Shown: positions 23,803-32,788, counted from the stretch's first letter. The stretch: DNA of 35,343 nucleotides from Mesobacillus zeae (GCF_003570705.1 NZ_QWVT01000026.1:1-35343), one strand, 5' to 3'. Numbers and translations: made by a program. The notes: generated by a model not told the origin, from the sequence alone.

Positions 23803-25575
23803 TTAGATTTTTCTCGGAGTTTTATACAAGGTATCCCCTGAATGTCCTTCTGTTGGAAGTAGAATTCGAAATACGGTGCCTTCCTTGAGGGTGCTTTTCA
23901 CATTAATTGAACCCCCGTGAACCTCAACCAGTTGCTTAGTAATGGCCATGCCAAGGCCGGTTCCGCTGCCGGATTCGCTTGTATTCGTACCGCGGTAGTA
24001 ACGTTGGAACAGTTTATTGACTGTTTCATTATCCATTCCTATGCCATCGTCTTCAATCTTGATGACGATGAGATGCTGTTCAATAAGGGAAGTTGATACC
24101 GTAATCGCGGTGCCAGCCGGATTGAATTTAACCGCATTCCCGATGAGGTTATCAATAATCCTTTGAAACCATTTTGGGTCGACGGAAGCGAATACAGATC
24201 CCTCATAAGGCTGGAAAGTGAATTCCTTCTCGCTGTTCGCAGGATCATTGACGAAATGGATAATGGTTCGGCGTATGAATTCATTCATGTCTACTTTTTC
24301 TTTGGAGATGGGCAGCGCCTGATTGCTTAATCGATATGTTAACGTTAAGTCCTCAAGTAGTTCCATCATATAGGATGACTTTTCAGCAATAATTCCGGCA
24401 AACTCTTTTTTCTCCGCCTCAGTCCATGAATAAGTATCTGACTCCATCATTTGGGCAAAACCTGAAATGGACGAAAGCGGCGTTTTCAGGTCGTGGGAAA
24501 GGCCGCTGATCCATTCTTCCCGGGTTTTGGCCATCTTTCGCTGCTGGCTTTCATTGTGCCGCAAGGTTTCCGTCAACACCGTAAGGGTTGCAATCAGGTC
24601 TTTATATAAACGGTACTTCCTTTTCAGCTTTCCTTTTTTATTCTGTAACAGCGGCTGCTGTTGCAGATCAACTGGCTGCTCGTATATACCGCTGCCAAGA
24701 TTTTGGATCCATTTCATCATTGTAAGCAGAGGAACCCCGAATTTTCGTGCGTACCAAAATGTTCCCAGCAATAAAAACAGAAACAGCAAAGCAATGATAA
24801 TCAAGAAGCTATTCTTCGCGGCATTGGTGACGCCATCCTCCAGGCTGGAAGACAAAATCGAATCATCGATCCCTGTAATAATAGTCAGCTTTGTCTCATC
24901 ATCATGGTAGGCTGCAGTTGAATTTTGTTCATCCTTTGCCAGGCTCAATAGTTCCTTTTTAGAATATTTGCCTGTCTTTTTTTCTTCGCCAAAGTGGTCT
25001 ATTATTTTGCCATTTGAACTGACCAGTCGAACCCAGCCATTTTCTTCTTTGATAAGTTGAAGCGCAGCAGGGGAAAGGGCAAGCTGCTGCTCCTTCCAAT
25101 CTACATCTGGTTTAACCTTGTTCAACAGTATAAAGGGGATATTTTCTTTTCCAAAAACAAGAAGCATTGGCTTTTGGCCGCTTTTTTTTAGCTCCCAGAA
25201 TGTGTATTCAGTTGAAAGGGATCGAGGCTGAAGGGTGAGAGCAGCAAGCTCACTCTCTGAAAATTGTGCTGGCAGCTGTTTTGGCGTACGGAAGGAACCA
25301 ATAACCTTGCCTTTTTCGGTGATGACAAGGAACCAACCCTCCTGTTTTTTTGCATCTTGTTTCAGGTCATCATCAAAAATTGCTTTATTCTTTTTTACAG
25401 TGATTTTATCCTCGAAATAATAGCTTTCAGCTTTTGATAAGTCATGGCTGGGCTCCTCGTTCATGATGGTGAAGCCAATAATTCCCCAAAACGATAGGAC
25501 TAGAAAGAAAAAAAGAATAAAGACGATGGTCAATTGAAAGAAAAACTGTACGACAAACCGTTTATGAATGTTCAT
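23803..25575 (-). CDS. Sensor histidine kinase
   Basis: 590 residues. Membrane helix at 9-31, a large extracytoplasmic sensor region (about 40-252), a second helix at 255-275, then a HAMP-less linker with coiled-coil character (300-350). The dimerisation box has the phospho-acceptor in GLSHDLKTPLSSISG (His361). The ATPase shows NLIGNAVKFNP (N-box, Asn480), EDDGIGM and GSGTGLGMAI (G-boxes). The frame reaches 25608, but GGAG six bases before ATG 25575 sets the start, which overlaps the response-regulator gene by 14 bases. It phosphorylates that regulator; the stimulus is unknown. The extracellular domain is large, so it is not the short-loop BceS type. Confidence 0.94.
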   Translation of the reverse strand: MNIHKRFVVQFFFQLTIVFILFFFLVLSFWGIIGFTIMNEEPSHDLSKAESYYFEDKITVKKNKAIFDDDLKQDAKKQEGWFLVITEKGKVIGSFRTPKQLPAQFSESELAALTLQPRSLSTEYTFWELKKSGQKPMLLVFGKENIPFILLNKVKPDVDWKEQQLALSPAALQLIKEENGWVRLVSSNGKIIDHFGEEKKTGKYSKKELLSLAKDEQNSTAAYHDDETKLTIITGIDDSILSSSLEDGVTNAAKNSFLIIIALLFLFLLLGTFWYARKFGVPLLTMMKWIQNLGSGIYEQPVDLQQQPLLQNKKGKLKRKYRLYKDLIATLTVLTETLRHNESQQRKMAKTREEWISGLSHDLKTPLSSISGFAQMMESDTYSWTEAEKKEFAGIIAEKSSYMMELLEDLTLTYRLSNQALPISKEKVDMNEFIRRTIIHFVNDPANSEKEFTFQPYEGSVFASVDPKWFQRIIDNLIGNAVKFNPAGTAITVSTSLIEQHLIVIKIEDDGIGMDNETVNKLFQRYYRGTNTSESGSGTGLGMAITKQLVEVHGGSINVKSTLKEGTVFRILLPTEGHSGDTLYKTPRKI

Positions 25576-26278
25576 GTCTGTCTCCGGAAGGAACAAATTT
25601 ATAACCAAGCCCTCTTACTGTGATAATGTAACAAGGCTTGCTTGGATTTTCCTCGATTTTCTCCCGAAGCTTCCTGATATGGACCATGACCGTATTATCC
25701 TCACCAAGAAACTCTTCACCCCAAACCTTTTCGTAAAGCTGGTTTTTGCTAAACAGCTGATTGGGATGCTGGCAGAAGAAAAGCAAAAGCTGATACACCT
25801 GGGCCGGCAATTCCACACATTTTCCGTGAATAGTAACTTCTCCGGAGAGTGTGTTGACTTGGATCTGCCCATATTGATAGAGCGTTTGGGCGGTATGGGA
25901 CTGCCTGCCCTTTTGCCGGCGCAGATGCGCTTTGATTCGAGCGACAACCTCCAGTGGATTGAAAGGCTTTGTAATATAGTCGTCTGCTCCTAGTGCAAAT
26001 CCGGAAAGTTTATCTAAATCAGTCGATCGTGCAGTAAGAAAGAAAATAGGTGCTTCCGTCGTTTGCCGGATCAAAGGGCAAATTTCAAAGCCGCTGCGGC
26101 CGGGAAGCATCACATCTAAGAGAATTAAATCATATCGCTTTGATTGGCAAAGAGTGAGAGCCCTTTCGGCCGTGCCTGCTGTATCTATATGCTGGAATTC
26201 TTCTCTTATTAAAATAGTCGTAAGCATATGTAAAATGGCTTTTTCATCATCAACAATCAATATTTGAGACTTATGCAT
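25562..26278 (-). CDS. OmpR/PhoB-type response regulator
   Basis: 238 residues. Receiver domain 5-115: acidic pair Asp10-Asp11, phospho-acceptor Asp55 in LLDVMLPG, Thr82 in FLTARS and Lys104 in ITKPFN. The C-terminal winged helix (about 135-230) ends with DNTVMVHIRKLREKIEENP and TVRGLGYKF. GGGAG precedes ATG 26278. It is coupled to the kinase by overlap and divergent from an ABC transporter operon whose promoter region carries three phased TTAAGG repeats. The transporter is the likely target. Confidence 0.95.
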   Translation of the reverse strand: MHKSQILIVDDEKAILHMLTTILIREEFQHIDTAGTAERALTLCQSKRYDLILLDVMLPGRSGFEICPLIRQTTEAPIFFLTARSTDLDKLSGFALGADDYITKPFNPLEVVARIKAHLRRQKGRQSHTAQTLYQYGQIQVNTLSGEVTIHGKCVELPAQVYQLLLFFCQHPNQLFSKNQLYEKVWGEEFLGEDNTVMVHIRKLREKIEENPSKPCYIITVRGLGYKFVPSGDRHEHS

Positions 26279-26349
26279 CTTAAAACTCCCATACTATGTA
26301 TTTATCCATCTTTTATCATATCATCAGGCATCCCAAATTCTTCTAATAA

Positions 26350-26403
26350 TTAAGGAAAAATTAAGGTAGTCTTTCTTATGGGTTAAGGAAAAAGCGTTAC
26401 AAT
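26350..26403 (+). promoter_or_regulatory. Phased TTAAGG repeats and promoter of the ABC operon
   Basis: TTAAGG at 26350-26355, 26361-26366 and 26383-26388. Their starts differ by 11 and 22 bp, so all three face the same side of the helix; the skipped slot at 26372 has a degenerate TTTCTT. TACAAT at 26398-26403 is the likely -10, with no consensus -35, as expected for an activator-dependent promoter. The 11-bp direct-repeat form is that of OmpR-family regulators. Confidence 0.6.
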
Positions 26404-26437
26404 GGTTCACAGAGATACAGGAAGGGAGAAACAAAAT

Positions 26438-27121
26438 ATGTATGAAATCGGTAAAAGGGAGTTTGTCAGCTTATTCAAAAGCTTTAAATCAATAATGATT
26501 ATTGCTATTTTATTGGCAACCTCTTATTATTCAGCGAAGTTTGCCAGCTTTATTGTGACCGAACTTACAGATGTAGAGGATATAGATATTCACTACTTTG
26601 GTTTATTAGGACTAATCGTCCTTTTTGGGCAGCTCTTTATAATGGGCCTTTCACACGATAGCATCAACAGGGAACTGCATGAGCGTACCATGAGGTTTTT
26701 AGTCACAAGAACTTCAAGAGTCTCCATTCTTCTTGGGAAGTTTTTCGGGATTTTAATGTTCTGGTTTGTGTGCCTGTTGACTTCTTTCCTGCTCATTAGC
26801 ATATTTGCGCATAAGCTGGACTTGTATATTTTTTCTCAGACAATGAGTCTGCTAACGTTCCAAATTGCGTTAACCATTTTTGTCTCCGTTCTTATTCCAA
26901 AACCAAGCTTTACTATGTTCCTGGGAATAGTAGTCGGGATACTGGTCCCTATAATGGGATTTTGGCTGACACTTACCGAAAATGTATGGGTGAGCTGGAT
27001 CAAGTATATAACCCCTTTTTACTACCTGGATCAGGATGGCTATACCTTTTTAGTCACTTTTCTTTTCTCAGGGTTGCTGCTCTTTGCGGCCGGTTTGATT
27101 TTTAACAGGAGGGATTGCTGA
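26438..27121 (+). CDS. ABC-2 type transporter permease
   Basis: 227 residues with six likely membrane helices. The N-terminus (MYEIGKREFVSLFKSFKS) and the segment SRVSILLGKFFGILMFW are typical of ABC-2 permeases, and the C-terminal FSGLLLFAAGLIFNRRDC matches their usual ending. ATG 26438 with GGGAG upstream is preferred over the frame start 26402, which lies in the promoter region. It overlaps the ATPase gene start by one base (TGATG). Export of a drug, peptide or lipid is plausible given the linked sensor kinase. Confidence 0.9.
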   Translation: MYEIGKREFVSLFKSFKSIMIIAILLATSYYSAKFASFIVTELTDVEDIDIHYFGLLGLIVLFGQLFIMGLSHDSINRELHERTMRFLVTRTSRVSILLGKFFGILMFWFVCLLTSFLLISIFAHKLDLYIFSQTMSLLTFQIALTIFVSVLIPKPSFTMFLGIVVGILVPIMGFWLTLTENVWVSWIKYITPFYYLDQDGYTFLVTFLFSGLLLFAAGLIFNRRDC

Positions 27122-28026
27122 TGATTGCCATTGAAACAAAGCAGCTAAAGAAGTCGTATGGGGCGGTTCCGGTTGTAAAAGGAATCGATTTAACCGTTGA
27201 ACAAGGGGAGGTTTTTGGATTTCTGGGGCGAAACGGAGCCGGTAAATCTACCTTCATTAATATGTTAACAGGCATTATACATCCTAGTTCAGGTTCGTTC
27301 TCGCTGTTAGGTGTTGAGGGCGGTGACGACTCTGTGAAGAAGGATATCGGAGTGATGCCGGACTATGCAAATCTATATGGCTCACTAACTGCATTGGGTC
27401 ACCTGAAATTTTTTTCAGCACTATCGGGAAGGCCGGCCTCAAAGGCAGAGTGCATGAAAGTCCTTGAAAAAGTAGGCTTGGAGATGCATGCCAATAAAAA
27501 AGCAGTAAAATTTTCGTTTGGAATGAAAAAAAAGCTAGGAATCGCACAAGCGATCATTCACGACCCTGAACTCATTTTTTTGGATGAACCCACTTCTGGT
27601 TTGGATGCTGAAGCTGTGCTTCATATCCAAAAATTGATTCGTGATTTGCAAAAAAGCGGTAAGACCGTCTTCATGACCTCACATAATCTCGATGAAGTCG
27701 AGAAATTATGCACACGCATTGCCATCATGAAGGAAGGGGAGATTGTGAAAATCGGGACAATGGATGAACTGAGGGCTTTTTACAGATCGTCTATTACCGT
27801 TAAGCTTAAGCATTCCCCGATACCAATTTCCGAACAGGCAAAGCTGCGCGAATGGCTAGAATCAGCAGGGACCAGCCTGGAAATGAATGATTCTTGTGTG
27901 ACTATCACAGTGGATGATGAACAAAAAATTGCCGAAATGGTACGGGCCTTCCAGCAATGCAGAGTGGACGTTTATCGGGTACATGTTGAAGAACCGTCAC
28001 TTGAAGATATTTTCTTAGAACAATAG
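27121..28026 (+). CDS. ABC transporter ATP-binding protein
   Basis: 301 residues. Walker A GRNGAGKST (36-44), Q-loop region near 75-80, a signature of the form FSFGMKKK (131-138), Walker B LIFLDEPTSGLD (151-162) and H-loop MTSHNL. The C-terminal 80 residues are the extension common to ABC-2 exporters of the bacitracin/CcmA group. ATG 27121 has AGGAGG upstream; the frame start TTG 27115 is not needed. It pairs with the permease just upstream to form a two-gene exporter, probably a homodimer of each. Confidence 0.95.
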   Translation: MIAIETKQLKKSYGAVPVVKGIDLTVEQGEVFGFLGRNGAGKSTFINMLTGIIHPSSGSFSLLGVEGGDDSVKKDIGVMPDYANLYGSLTALGHLKFFSALSGRPASKAECMKVLEKVGLEMHANKKAVKFSFGMKKKLGIAQAIIHDPELIFLDEPTSGLDAEAVLHIQKLIRDLQKSGKTVFMTSHNLDEVEKLCTRIAIMKEGEIVKIGTMDELRAFYRSSITVKLKHSPIPISEQAKLREWLESAGTSLEMNDSCVTITVDDEQKIAEMVRAFQQCRVDVYRVHVEEPSLEDIFLEQ

Positions 28027-28068
28027 AATGGAAGGTATAGGAAAAAATAAGAAAGTTGGCGTTAACCG

Positions 28069-28563
28069 ATGTATGTTGAAAATGATGCACCACAGCAGAG
28101 GCTATCAGAGGATGCGGTCAAAGTATGGCTGATCGATGAGGCGATTGAGAATGTGATTGGATTTGTCATTCTTGGCGTCTTGTTCTACCTTGATTACAGG
28201 TTTTCATGGAAAGAATGGATCGGCTGGATCCTTATTGGTCTCGTCATACTGTCTGTGCCTGGGGCGGTTTGGTCTTTCGTAAGGCCCAAGCTGTTGTATA
28301 AAAGCTGGCGCTATGATGTGACGGAAGAGTTTTTGCAGTTGAAACGCGGAGTTTTAAAGGAAGAACATAATCTGGTCCCAATGACGAAAATCCAGTCAGT
28401 GGCAACGACACAGGGACCTTTGCTCAGAAGGTACGGGCTTTACACAGTGACAGTTGAAACGATGGCCTCCTCCCATGCTATTCCCGCATTACCGAAGGAC
28501 ATTGCGATTGGGTTAAGGAACCAGATTGCCCAGTACGCCAAGATCAAGGAAGTGGAAGGATGA
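28069..28563 (+). CDS. ydbS: Bacterial PH-domain membrane protein YdbS
   Basis: 164 residues: two membrane helices (about 28-42 and 50-66), then a bPH2 domain from YDVTEEFLQLKRGVLKEEHNLVPMTKIQSVATTQGPLLRRYGLYTV. This matches Bacillus YdbS. The ribosome site before ATG 28069 is weak. The gene overlaps ydbT by ATGA, as in B. subtilis, where the pair has been linked to resistance to antimicrobial compounds; membrane location is clear, the biochemical role is not. Confidence 0.88.
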   Translation: MYVENDAPQQRLSEDAVKVWLIDEAIENVIGFVILGVLFYLDYRFSWKEWIGWILIGLVILSVPGAVWSFVRPKLLYKSWRYDVTEEFLQLKRGVLKEEHNLVPMTKIQSVATTQGPLLRRYGLYTVTVETMASSHAIPALPKDIAIGLRNQIAQYAKIKEVEG

Positions 28564-30062
28564 ACAGGGCAAAACGATACCATCCGCTTCTGTTGGTCTT
28601 TGACCTAGTCAATTTTGTTAAAAGCTTTTTCGTATTTTTTATTATGCTTTTTGTGGTTGGACTAGGCTCATCATCCAATTACTTCAAGTACGGAAGATAC
28701 GTGTTTATCCTGGTTTTTGTCCTGTCGTTTTTTTCAAAAATAATAGGCTGGCTTACACATAAATACGAACTTGATGAAACGTCTTTCCGTTTATATAAAG
28801 GGCTGTTCACCAAGTCCGAGCTGACTGTCCCGTTTTCTAAAGTACAGAATGTAAACCGGCATACAACGCTGTTCCACCGCATTTTTAAAATGACTTCCCT
28901 CAGCTTTAATACAGGAAGTGCCGGCGAGGATGCCGAAGTGAAATTCGAAGTGATTTCACGTGCTGAAGCGGATAAAATGGAAAACTACGTGGAAAGGGCC
29001 GGGAAACCACTGCCCACCGGGCTGGACGATGATTTACCGTCCGTGGAGAAGGAAGAGCAAGAAACTCTGCCAGGGCGTACCGTGCATTTCAAGCCGACGA
29101 AAAATGATCTTCTAAAAGCTTCCTTCACATCCTTAAGCTTTTTGTTCCTGGTTCCATTACTGTTTTCTTTTTACTTTAAAATCGATGATATCTTTGAATT
29201 GGAAGAAGAGAAGCTCGAAGGGGCATTCTCCTACCTCTTAAGCTCCTGGTGGGTATTAGCGATGATCCTTGTGCTGATTGTAGCGGTGTCCGTTGCATTC
29301 GGAATCGGGAGGACATTCTTGAAGTATGGGAAGTACGAATTATCCTCGGATGAAAAACGGATTTACATCTCCAAAGGGATGGTGGAAGAGAGCGCCTTTT
29401 CCATCCCCAAGGAAAAAGTGCAGGCGATTGAGATTACACAGTCGTCATTGAAAAGGCTGCTTGGCCTGGCTAAAGTGAAGCTGACAAGTGCAGGCAGCAT
29501 CAGTTCGGGAGATGATGCACTGGAGATAAATACACTCTACCCGTTCCTGCCGGTGGAGAGGGCATATGAAATGATTTCGGAAATCCTGCCCGATTATAGG
29601 GTGACAGAAGGAATGGAGAGCCTCCCCAAGCAGTCATTTTGGATCCGCATGCTGTCGCCAAGCTGGGTATGGTTGGCGGCAACAGCTGCCCTCTATTACT
29701 TTAGGTCCTCCATTCCATTTTGGGATGGTGCGTGGTGGGTACTGTCTGTTCTTCTCCTCATCACGGTTTACGGAATGAGGTTGATGGATTTCTTCCATAC
29801 GCGCTACGTGTTGAACGAGCGGTTTGTCCAGTTTAAAAAGGGCAGCCTGACGACCACTTTATTTGTTTCTAAGCGTGACAAGGTCATTGAAGTGAAGGTA
29901 ACCCGGAATGTATTTCAGCGGTTCCTGGGGCTTGCGTCAGTCGGGACGGTGAACCGCGCAAAGCCAATCCGGCATGAGGGTGTGGATGATGTCCCTGTGG
30001 AATTGGCCGATGCCTTTTACAATTGGTATATAGGGCGAACAAAGGAAATTCATGTGGAATAG
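28560..30062 (+). CDS. ydbT: Bacterial PH-domain membrane protein YdbT
   Basis: 500 residues with three bPH2 modules, each following a pair of membrane helices: YELDETSFRLYKGLFTKSELTVPFSKVQNVNR (about 65), YELSSDEKRIYISKGMVEESAFSIPKEKVQAIEITQSSLKRLLGLAKV (about 260), and RYVLNERFVQFKKGSLTTTLFVSKRDKVIEVKVTRNVFQRFLGLASV (about 415). This is the YdbT architecture, and the ydbS overlap confirms it. Probably a membrane complex with YdbS. Confidence 0.9.
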   Translation: MNRAKRYHPLLLVFDLVNFVKSFFVFFIMLFVVGLGSSSNYFKYGRYVFILVFVLSFFSKIIGWLTHKYELDETSFRLYKGLFTKSELTVPFSKVQNVNRHTTLFHRIFKMTSLSFNTGSAGEDAEVKFEVISRAEADKMENYVERAGKPLPTGLDDDLPSVEKEEQETLPGRTVHFKPTKNDLLKASFTSLSFLFLVPLLFSFYFKIDDIFELEEEKLEGAFSYLLSSWWVLAMILVLIVAVSVAFGIGRTFLKYGKYELSSDEKRIYISKGMVEESAFSIPKEKVQAIEITQSSLKRLLGLAKVKLTSAGSISSGDDALEINTLYPFLPVERAYEMISEILPDYRVTEGMESLPKQSFWIRMLSPSWVWLAATAALYYFRSSIPFWDGAWWVLSVLLLITVYGMRLMDFFHTRYVLNERFVQFKKGSLTTTLFVSKRDKVIEVKVTRNVFQRFLGLASVGTVNRAKPIRHEGVDDVPVELADAFYNWYIGRTKEIHVE

Positions 30063-30097
30063 TGTTTAGAGCATTCGATTGAAAGCGAGGCGACAAA

Positions 30098-31366
30098 ATG
30101 GATGCAAGATTGAGCGAGCTTGTTCTATTGGCAAACGAAAAATTCGGGCTGGAGGATTATCGCCTTGAGAGGCATAGTTTATACCGGAAAATAGATTCTC
30201 TCTGCAGAACGCGGTATTTACTCAGCATGGAGTGGTTTCCTGCCCATATAAAAAGTGTGCCTGATGAAGATTATAATCCAGATGGAACGGCTGTAATTGA
30301 GGTGAACGTGGGAAACGGCGAATTTGAAAGCGCCATTTTTGTCGGAGGGAAATCTTATGCGAGCCGCACCGCATTTTCCAGCCTTGGGACAGCTGACATG
30401 ATCAGCTGGGTCGAACGGGAAACAAAGCTGGTATACGGAAAACAATTCAAGCTCCAGCGGAAAGAGGAAGGGGAGCTGCATTTTACAGCAAGCATCCACG
30501 ATGTTTCTGTTTCACCACCGGGGTATATTGAAGTCCACTATGACAACGCGGGCATGCTGACCTTTTTTTCTTTAAGCGGGACGTTTCCTGCTGAAGAAAT
30601 GGTTCAAGCGGACACATTCGAACTGTCACTTGAAAAAGTGGAGGAATTGGCCTTGGAGCAAACAAAGCTGATTGAGTATCCAGCTTCAGAACAAAAGAAA
30701 CTCCTGCCGCTTTATGGAATAGAGGAAATCTACATCCGGAATGACCTGACAGCAACGCTTCCTTTTGACATCATAGGAGATAAGGGTGCTAAATTAGATG
30801 TGGATGTTATCCTTCATTGGGAATCACCGCTCAAACAACGCTTGAATAGACAGTACATCAAATATAATGATAGAGCAACGATTGAACAGGCATTGTCGGG
30901 TGAACAACATCCTGATTTACGACCAATCACAAAAGAAGAACAGGAGCGGTGCATTGCAGTGGTCACAGACTTGTTGCGTCAGTTCTATCCTGAGGATAGC
31001 GGCCGGTGGATTCTAAAAAGGCTGGACCGCGACCTCGGGTATATCCTCGCTACATTGCGGCCCGCCCATCCCGGTAATCAATTGCTAAAAAGAAAACTGG
31101 GCATTTTCATAGATGGAGATACATTAGAGGTAGTGAATTATATCGATAATGACATCATGCTGGAGGAGTTTGAGCTGTTTGAAAGCGATGGGCCACCCGT
31201 CTTATCGAGGGAAGCAGCCTTTGAAATCCTTAAAGAACACATCACCGTGACGCCTTGCTACGTATATGATCCCGATTTTGACCAGTATGTGCTATGCGGA
31301 AAACTGGATTCCCAGCACGCAGTGCATGCTGGAAGTGGAGAGGTAATTACGTTGAATGAGGTGTAA
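30098..31366 (+). CDS. Uncharacterised 422-residue protein (possibly YcdB/DUF4901-like)
   Basis: No signal peptide or membrane helix. The sequence is rich in acidic and aromatic residues, with alternating strand/helix segments such as YIEVHYDNAGMLTFFSLSG and a second similar one, RKLGIFIDGDTLEVVNYID. That repeated strand-turn-strand theme resembles PepSY-like and YcdB/YcdC repeat domains, which is the only family hint I have. AGCGAGG precedes ATG 30098. It lies 35 bp after ydbT and may be read from the same transcript. Its stop is followed at once by the palindrome at 31368. Confidence 0.8.
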   Translation: MDARLSELVLLANEKFGLEDYRLERHSLYRKIDSLCRTRYLLSMEWFPAHIKSVPDEDYNPDGTAVIEVNVGNGEFESAIFVGGKSYASRTAFSSLGTADMISWVERETKLVYGKQFKLQRKEEGELHFTASIHDVSVSPPGYIEVHYDNAGMLTFFSLSGTFPAEEMVQADTFELSLEKVEELALEQTKLIEYPASEQKKLLPLYGIEEIYIRNDLTATLPFDIIGDKGAKLDVDVILHWESPLKQRLNRQYIKYNDRATIEQALSGEQHPDLRPITKEEQERCIAVVTDLLRQFYPEDSGRWILKRLDRDLGYILATLRPAHPGNQLLKRKLGIFIDGDTLEVVNYIDNDIMLEEFELFESDGPPVLSREAAFEILKEHITVTPCYVYDPDFDQYVLCGKLDSQHAVHAGSGEVITLNEV

Positions 31367-31367
31367 A

Positions 31368-31387
31368 TTAATCAAACGATTGATTAA
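31368..31387. promoter_or_regulatory. Operator-like palindrome, copy 2
   Basis: TTAATCAA (31368-31375) and TTGATTAA (31380-31387) around ACGA. A 22-bp stretch is identical to the site at 16299-16320. Here it lies between a stop codon and the GAAGGAGG of the next gene, too close for a promoter to its right, so it could also act at the RNA level or be a short dispersed element. Confidence 0.5.
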
Positions 31388-31410
31388 ATTCCTTTGAAGG
31401 AGGTACGGCT

Positions 31411-32013
31411 ATGCTTTTTCATTATCATTTTTGGACTCCATACGTAGAAGAGACAGAAAGGTTCTATCGGGAAAATGGTTTCAGGGTGTCGCTGCGGGTG
31501 GGAAGACACGAGGGAGAGTTTAAGGAGTTCAACCCGCCATTAACTTGGGATGATTTTCACGACCAGAATATTCTTTTCCGGATCATTGAAGTAAGAAAAG
31601 GAGCAGTGAATATCACTTTTGGCTATGGCAAGAAGATTACATTTGATCATGTAGGCTTTTTGGTAACGGAGGATAGACTAAAGGAAATATGCAGCCGGGC
31701 TGAAACAATGGAATGGGGAATCAATTTCGGGGAAAGAAGAACATTTATTAACACTCCATACGGTTTTAAAATCGAGCTTCAAACACATGGAGACGTCATT
31801 GACAGCATCCAGAGTGACGAGACAATGGCTAATCTGAAAATAGCAACGAAAAAGGACGGACTCGCGCGCGACTTGGCACTCTTGTTTAACCATCCGGTCG
31901 GCGAAGTTATTGCTGTTCCAGGTGGGGATACAATGATTGAAGAAGCGGTAATTAAAAGCTTTTTAAGCCCGGGCAGCAGCGACCCGAATGGAGTGAAGAT
32001 TTTTTCTTCATAA
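31411..32013 (+). CDS. VOC-fold-like protein
   Basis: 200 residues. The start LFHYHFWTPYVEETERFYRENGFRVSLRVGRHEGEF and later FDHVGFLV...YGFKIELQTH follow the glyoxalase/dioxygenase pattern, with candidate metal ligands His in FDHVG and Glu in KIELQ. The C-terminal 65 residues are extra and unassigned. GAAGGAGG is well placed before ATG 31411. The gene ends at a terminator shared with convergent tatC. Activity unknown. Confidence 0.83.
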   Translation: MLFHYHFWTPYVEETERFYRENGFRVSLRVGRHEGEFKEFNPPLTWDDFHDQNILFRIIEVRKGAVNITFGYGKKITFDHVGFLVTEDRLKEICSRAETMEWGINFGERRTFINTPYGFKIELQTHGDVIDSIQSDETMANLKIATKKDGLARDLALLFNHPVGEVIAVPGGDTMIEEAVIKSFLSPGSSDPNGVKIFSS

Positions 32014-32031
32014 AGATCCGTCAATAGCAAT

Positions 32032-32062
32032 AAAAGGGCGATGCTTTTGCATCACCCTTTTT
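32032..32062. terminator. Bidirectional terminator between VOC-like gene and tatC
   Basis: AAAAGGG-GATGC (32032-32044, one unpaired C) pairs with GCATC-ACCCTTTT (32049-32061); T-runs follow on both strands. It serves both convergent genes. Confidence 0.8.
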
Positions 32063-32065
32063 GTT

Positions 32066-32788
32066 TTACGCTGCAGGCTGGGTGGTTCTTTTGCGCATGT
32101 GGACAAATTTAGATAGCACGATGCTGCATTCATATAAAAAGATTAATGGGATGATCACCAATATGTCGGAGAGGAAATCCGGCGGGGTGATCAGGACGGC
32201 AGTCAGGATCAGGATAAAATACGCATACTTCCTGACTTTTTTCAGCAGCGATGGGGTGAGCAGACCCAGGCTTGTCAAAAACATGATGACGACGGGAAGC
32301 TCGAACAAAAAGCCGAATGGCAGGGTCATGTGAATTAGGAACATAAAGTATTTCTCTGCGGTGAAGAAGTTCATGAACATATCTTCTGACAGTGACATCA
32401 GAAACTTGAATACCATCGGGAAAATAACGAAATATCCGAAGCTCAGCCCTGCGATAAACAGAAGAAACAGGGCAGGTATGTAGGCTAGTGCTGCTTTGCG
32501 CTCGTGTTCTCTCAAGGCAGGTTTGATAAAAAGCCAAACTTGGTGCGCTGCGACTGGAATGGTGCCAGCGATGGCAATGACGCTGGCGAGAACCAGGTAA
32601 ATCCACAGAATATCGCTGGGGCCGAGGATGGCGAGTTCAACCGGCAATCCTTTTACAAGCAGCCGATACACATCCTGTACGTAAATAAATGCTAGGATCA
32701 CCAGCAAAATGAAAGTCCCCAGGGTAATTAAGAGGCGTTTCCTCAATTCTTCCAAGTGGCCGACAAGGTCCATATTGATGTTATTCAT
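32066..32788 (-). CDS. tatC: Sec-independent (Tat) translocase subunit TatC
   Basis: 240 residues, six membrane helices. The N-terminal HLEELRKRLL with the conserved Glu pair is the TatC signature that reads the twin-arginine motif; FIKPALREHERK, FGYFVIFP, TAEKYFMFLI and FELPVVIMFLTSLGLLTP are also typical. Forms the receptor complex with TatA in Bacillus (no TatB). Start ATG 32788 follows AAAGGAG. Last gene of the phoX-cxxC-tatA-tatC operon, separated from tatA by a hairpin terminator that should lower its dose. Confidence 0.97.
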   Translation of the reverse strand: MNNINMDLVGHLEELRKRLLITLGTFILLVILAFIYVQDVYRLLVKGLPVELAILGPSDILWIYLVLASVIAIAGTIPVAAHQVWLFIKPALREHERKAALAYIPALFLLFIAGLSFGYFVIFPMVFKFLMSLSEDMFMNFFTAEKYFMFLIHMTLPFGFLFELPVVIMFLTSLGLLTPSLLKKVRKYAYFILILTAVLITPPDFLSDILVIIPLIFLYECSIVLSKFVHMRKRTTQPAA

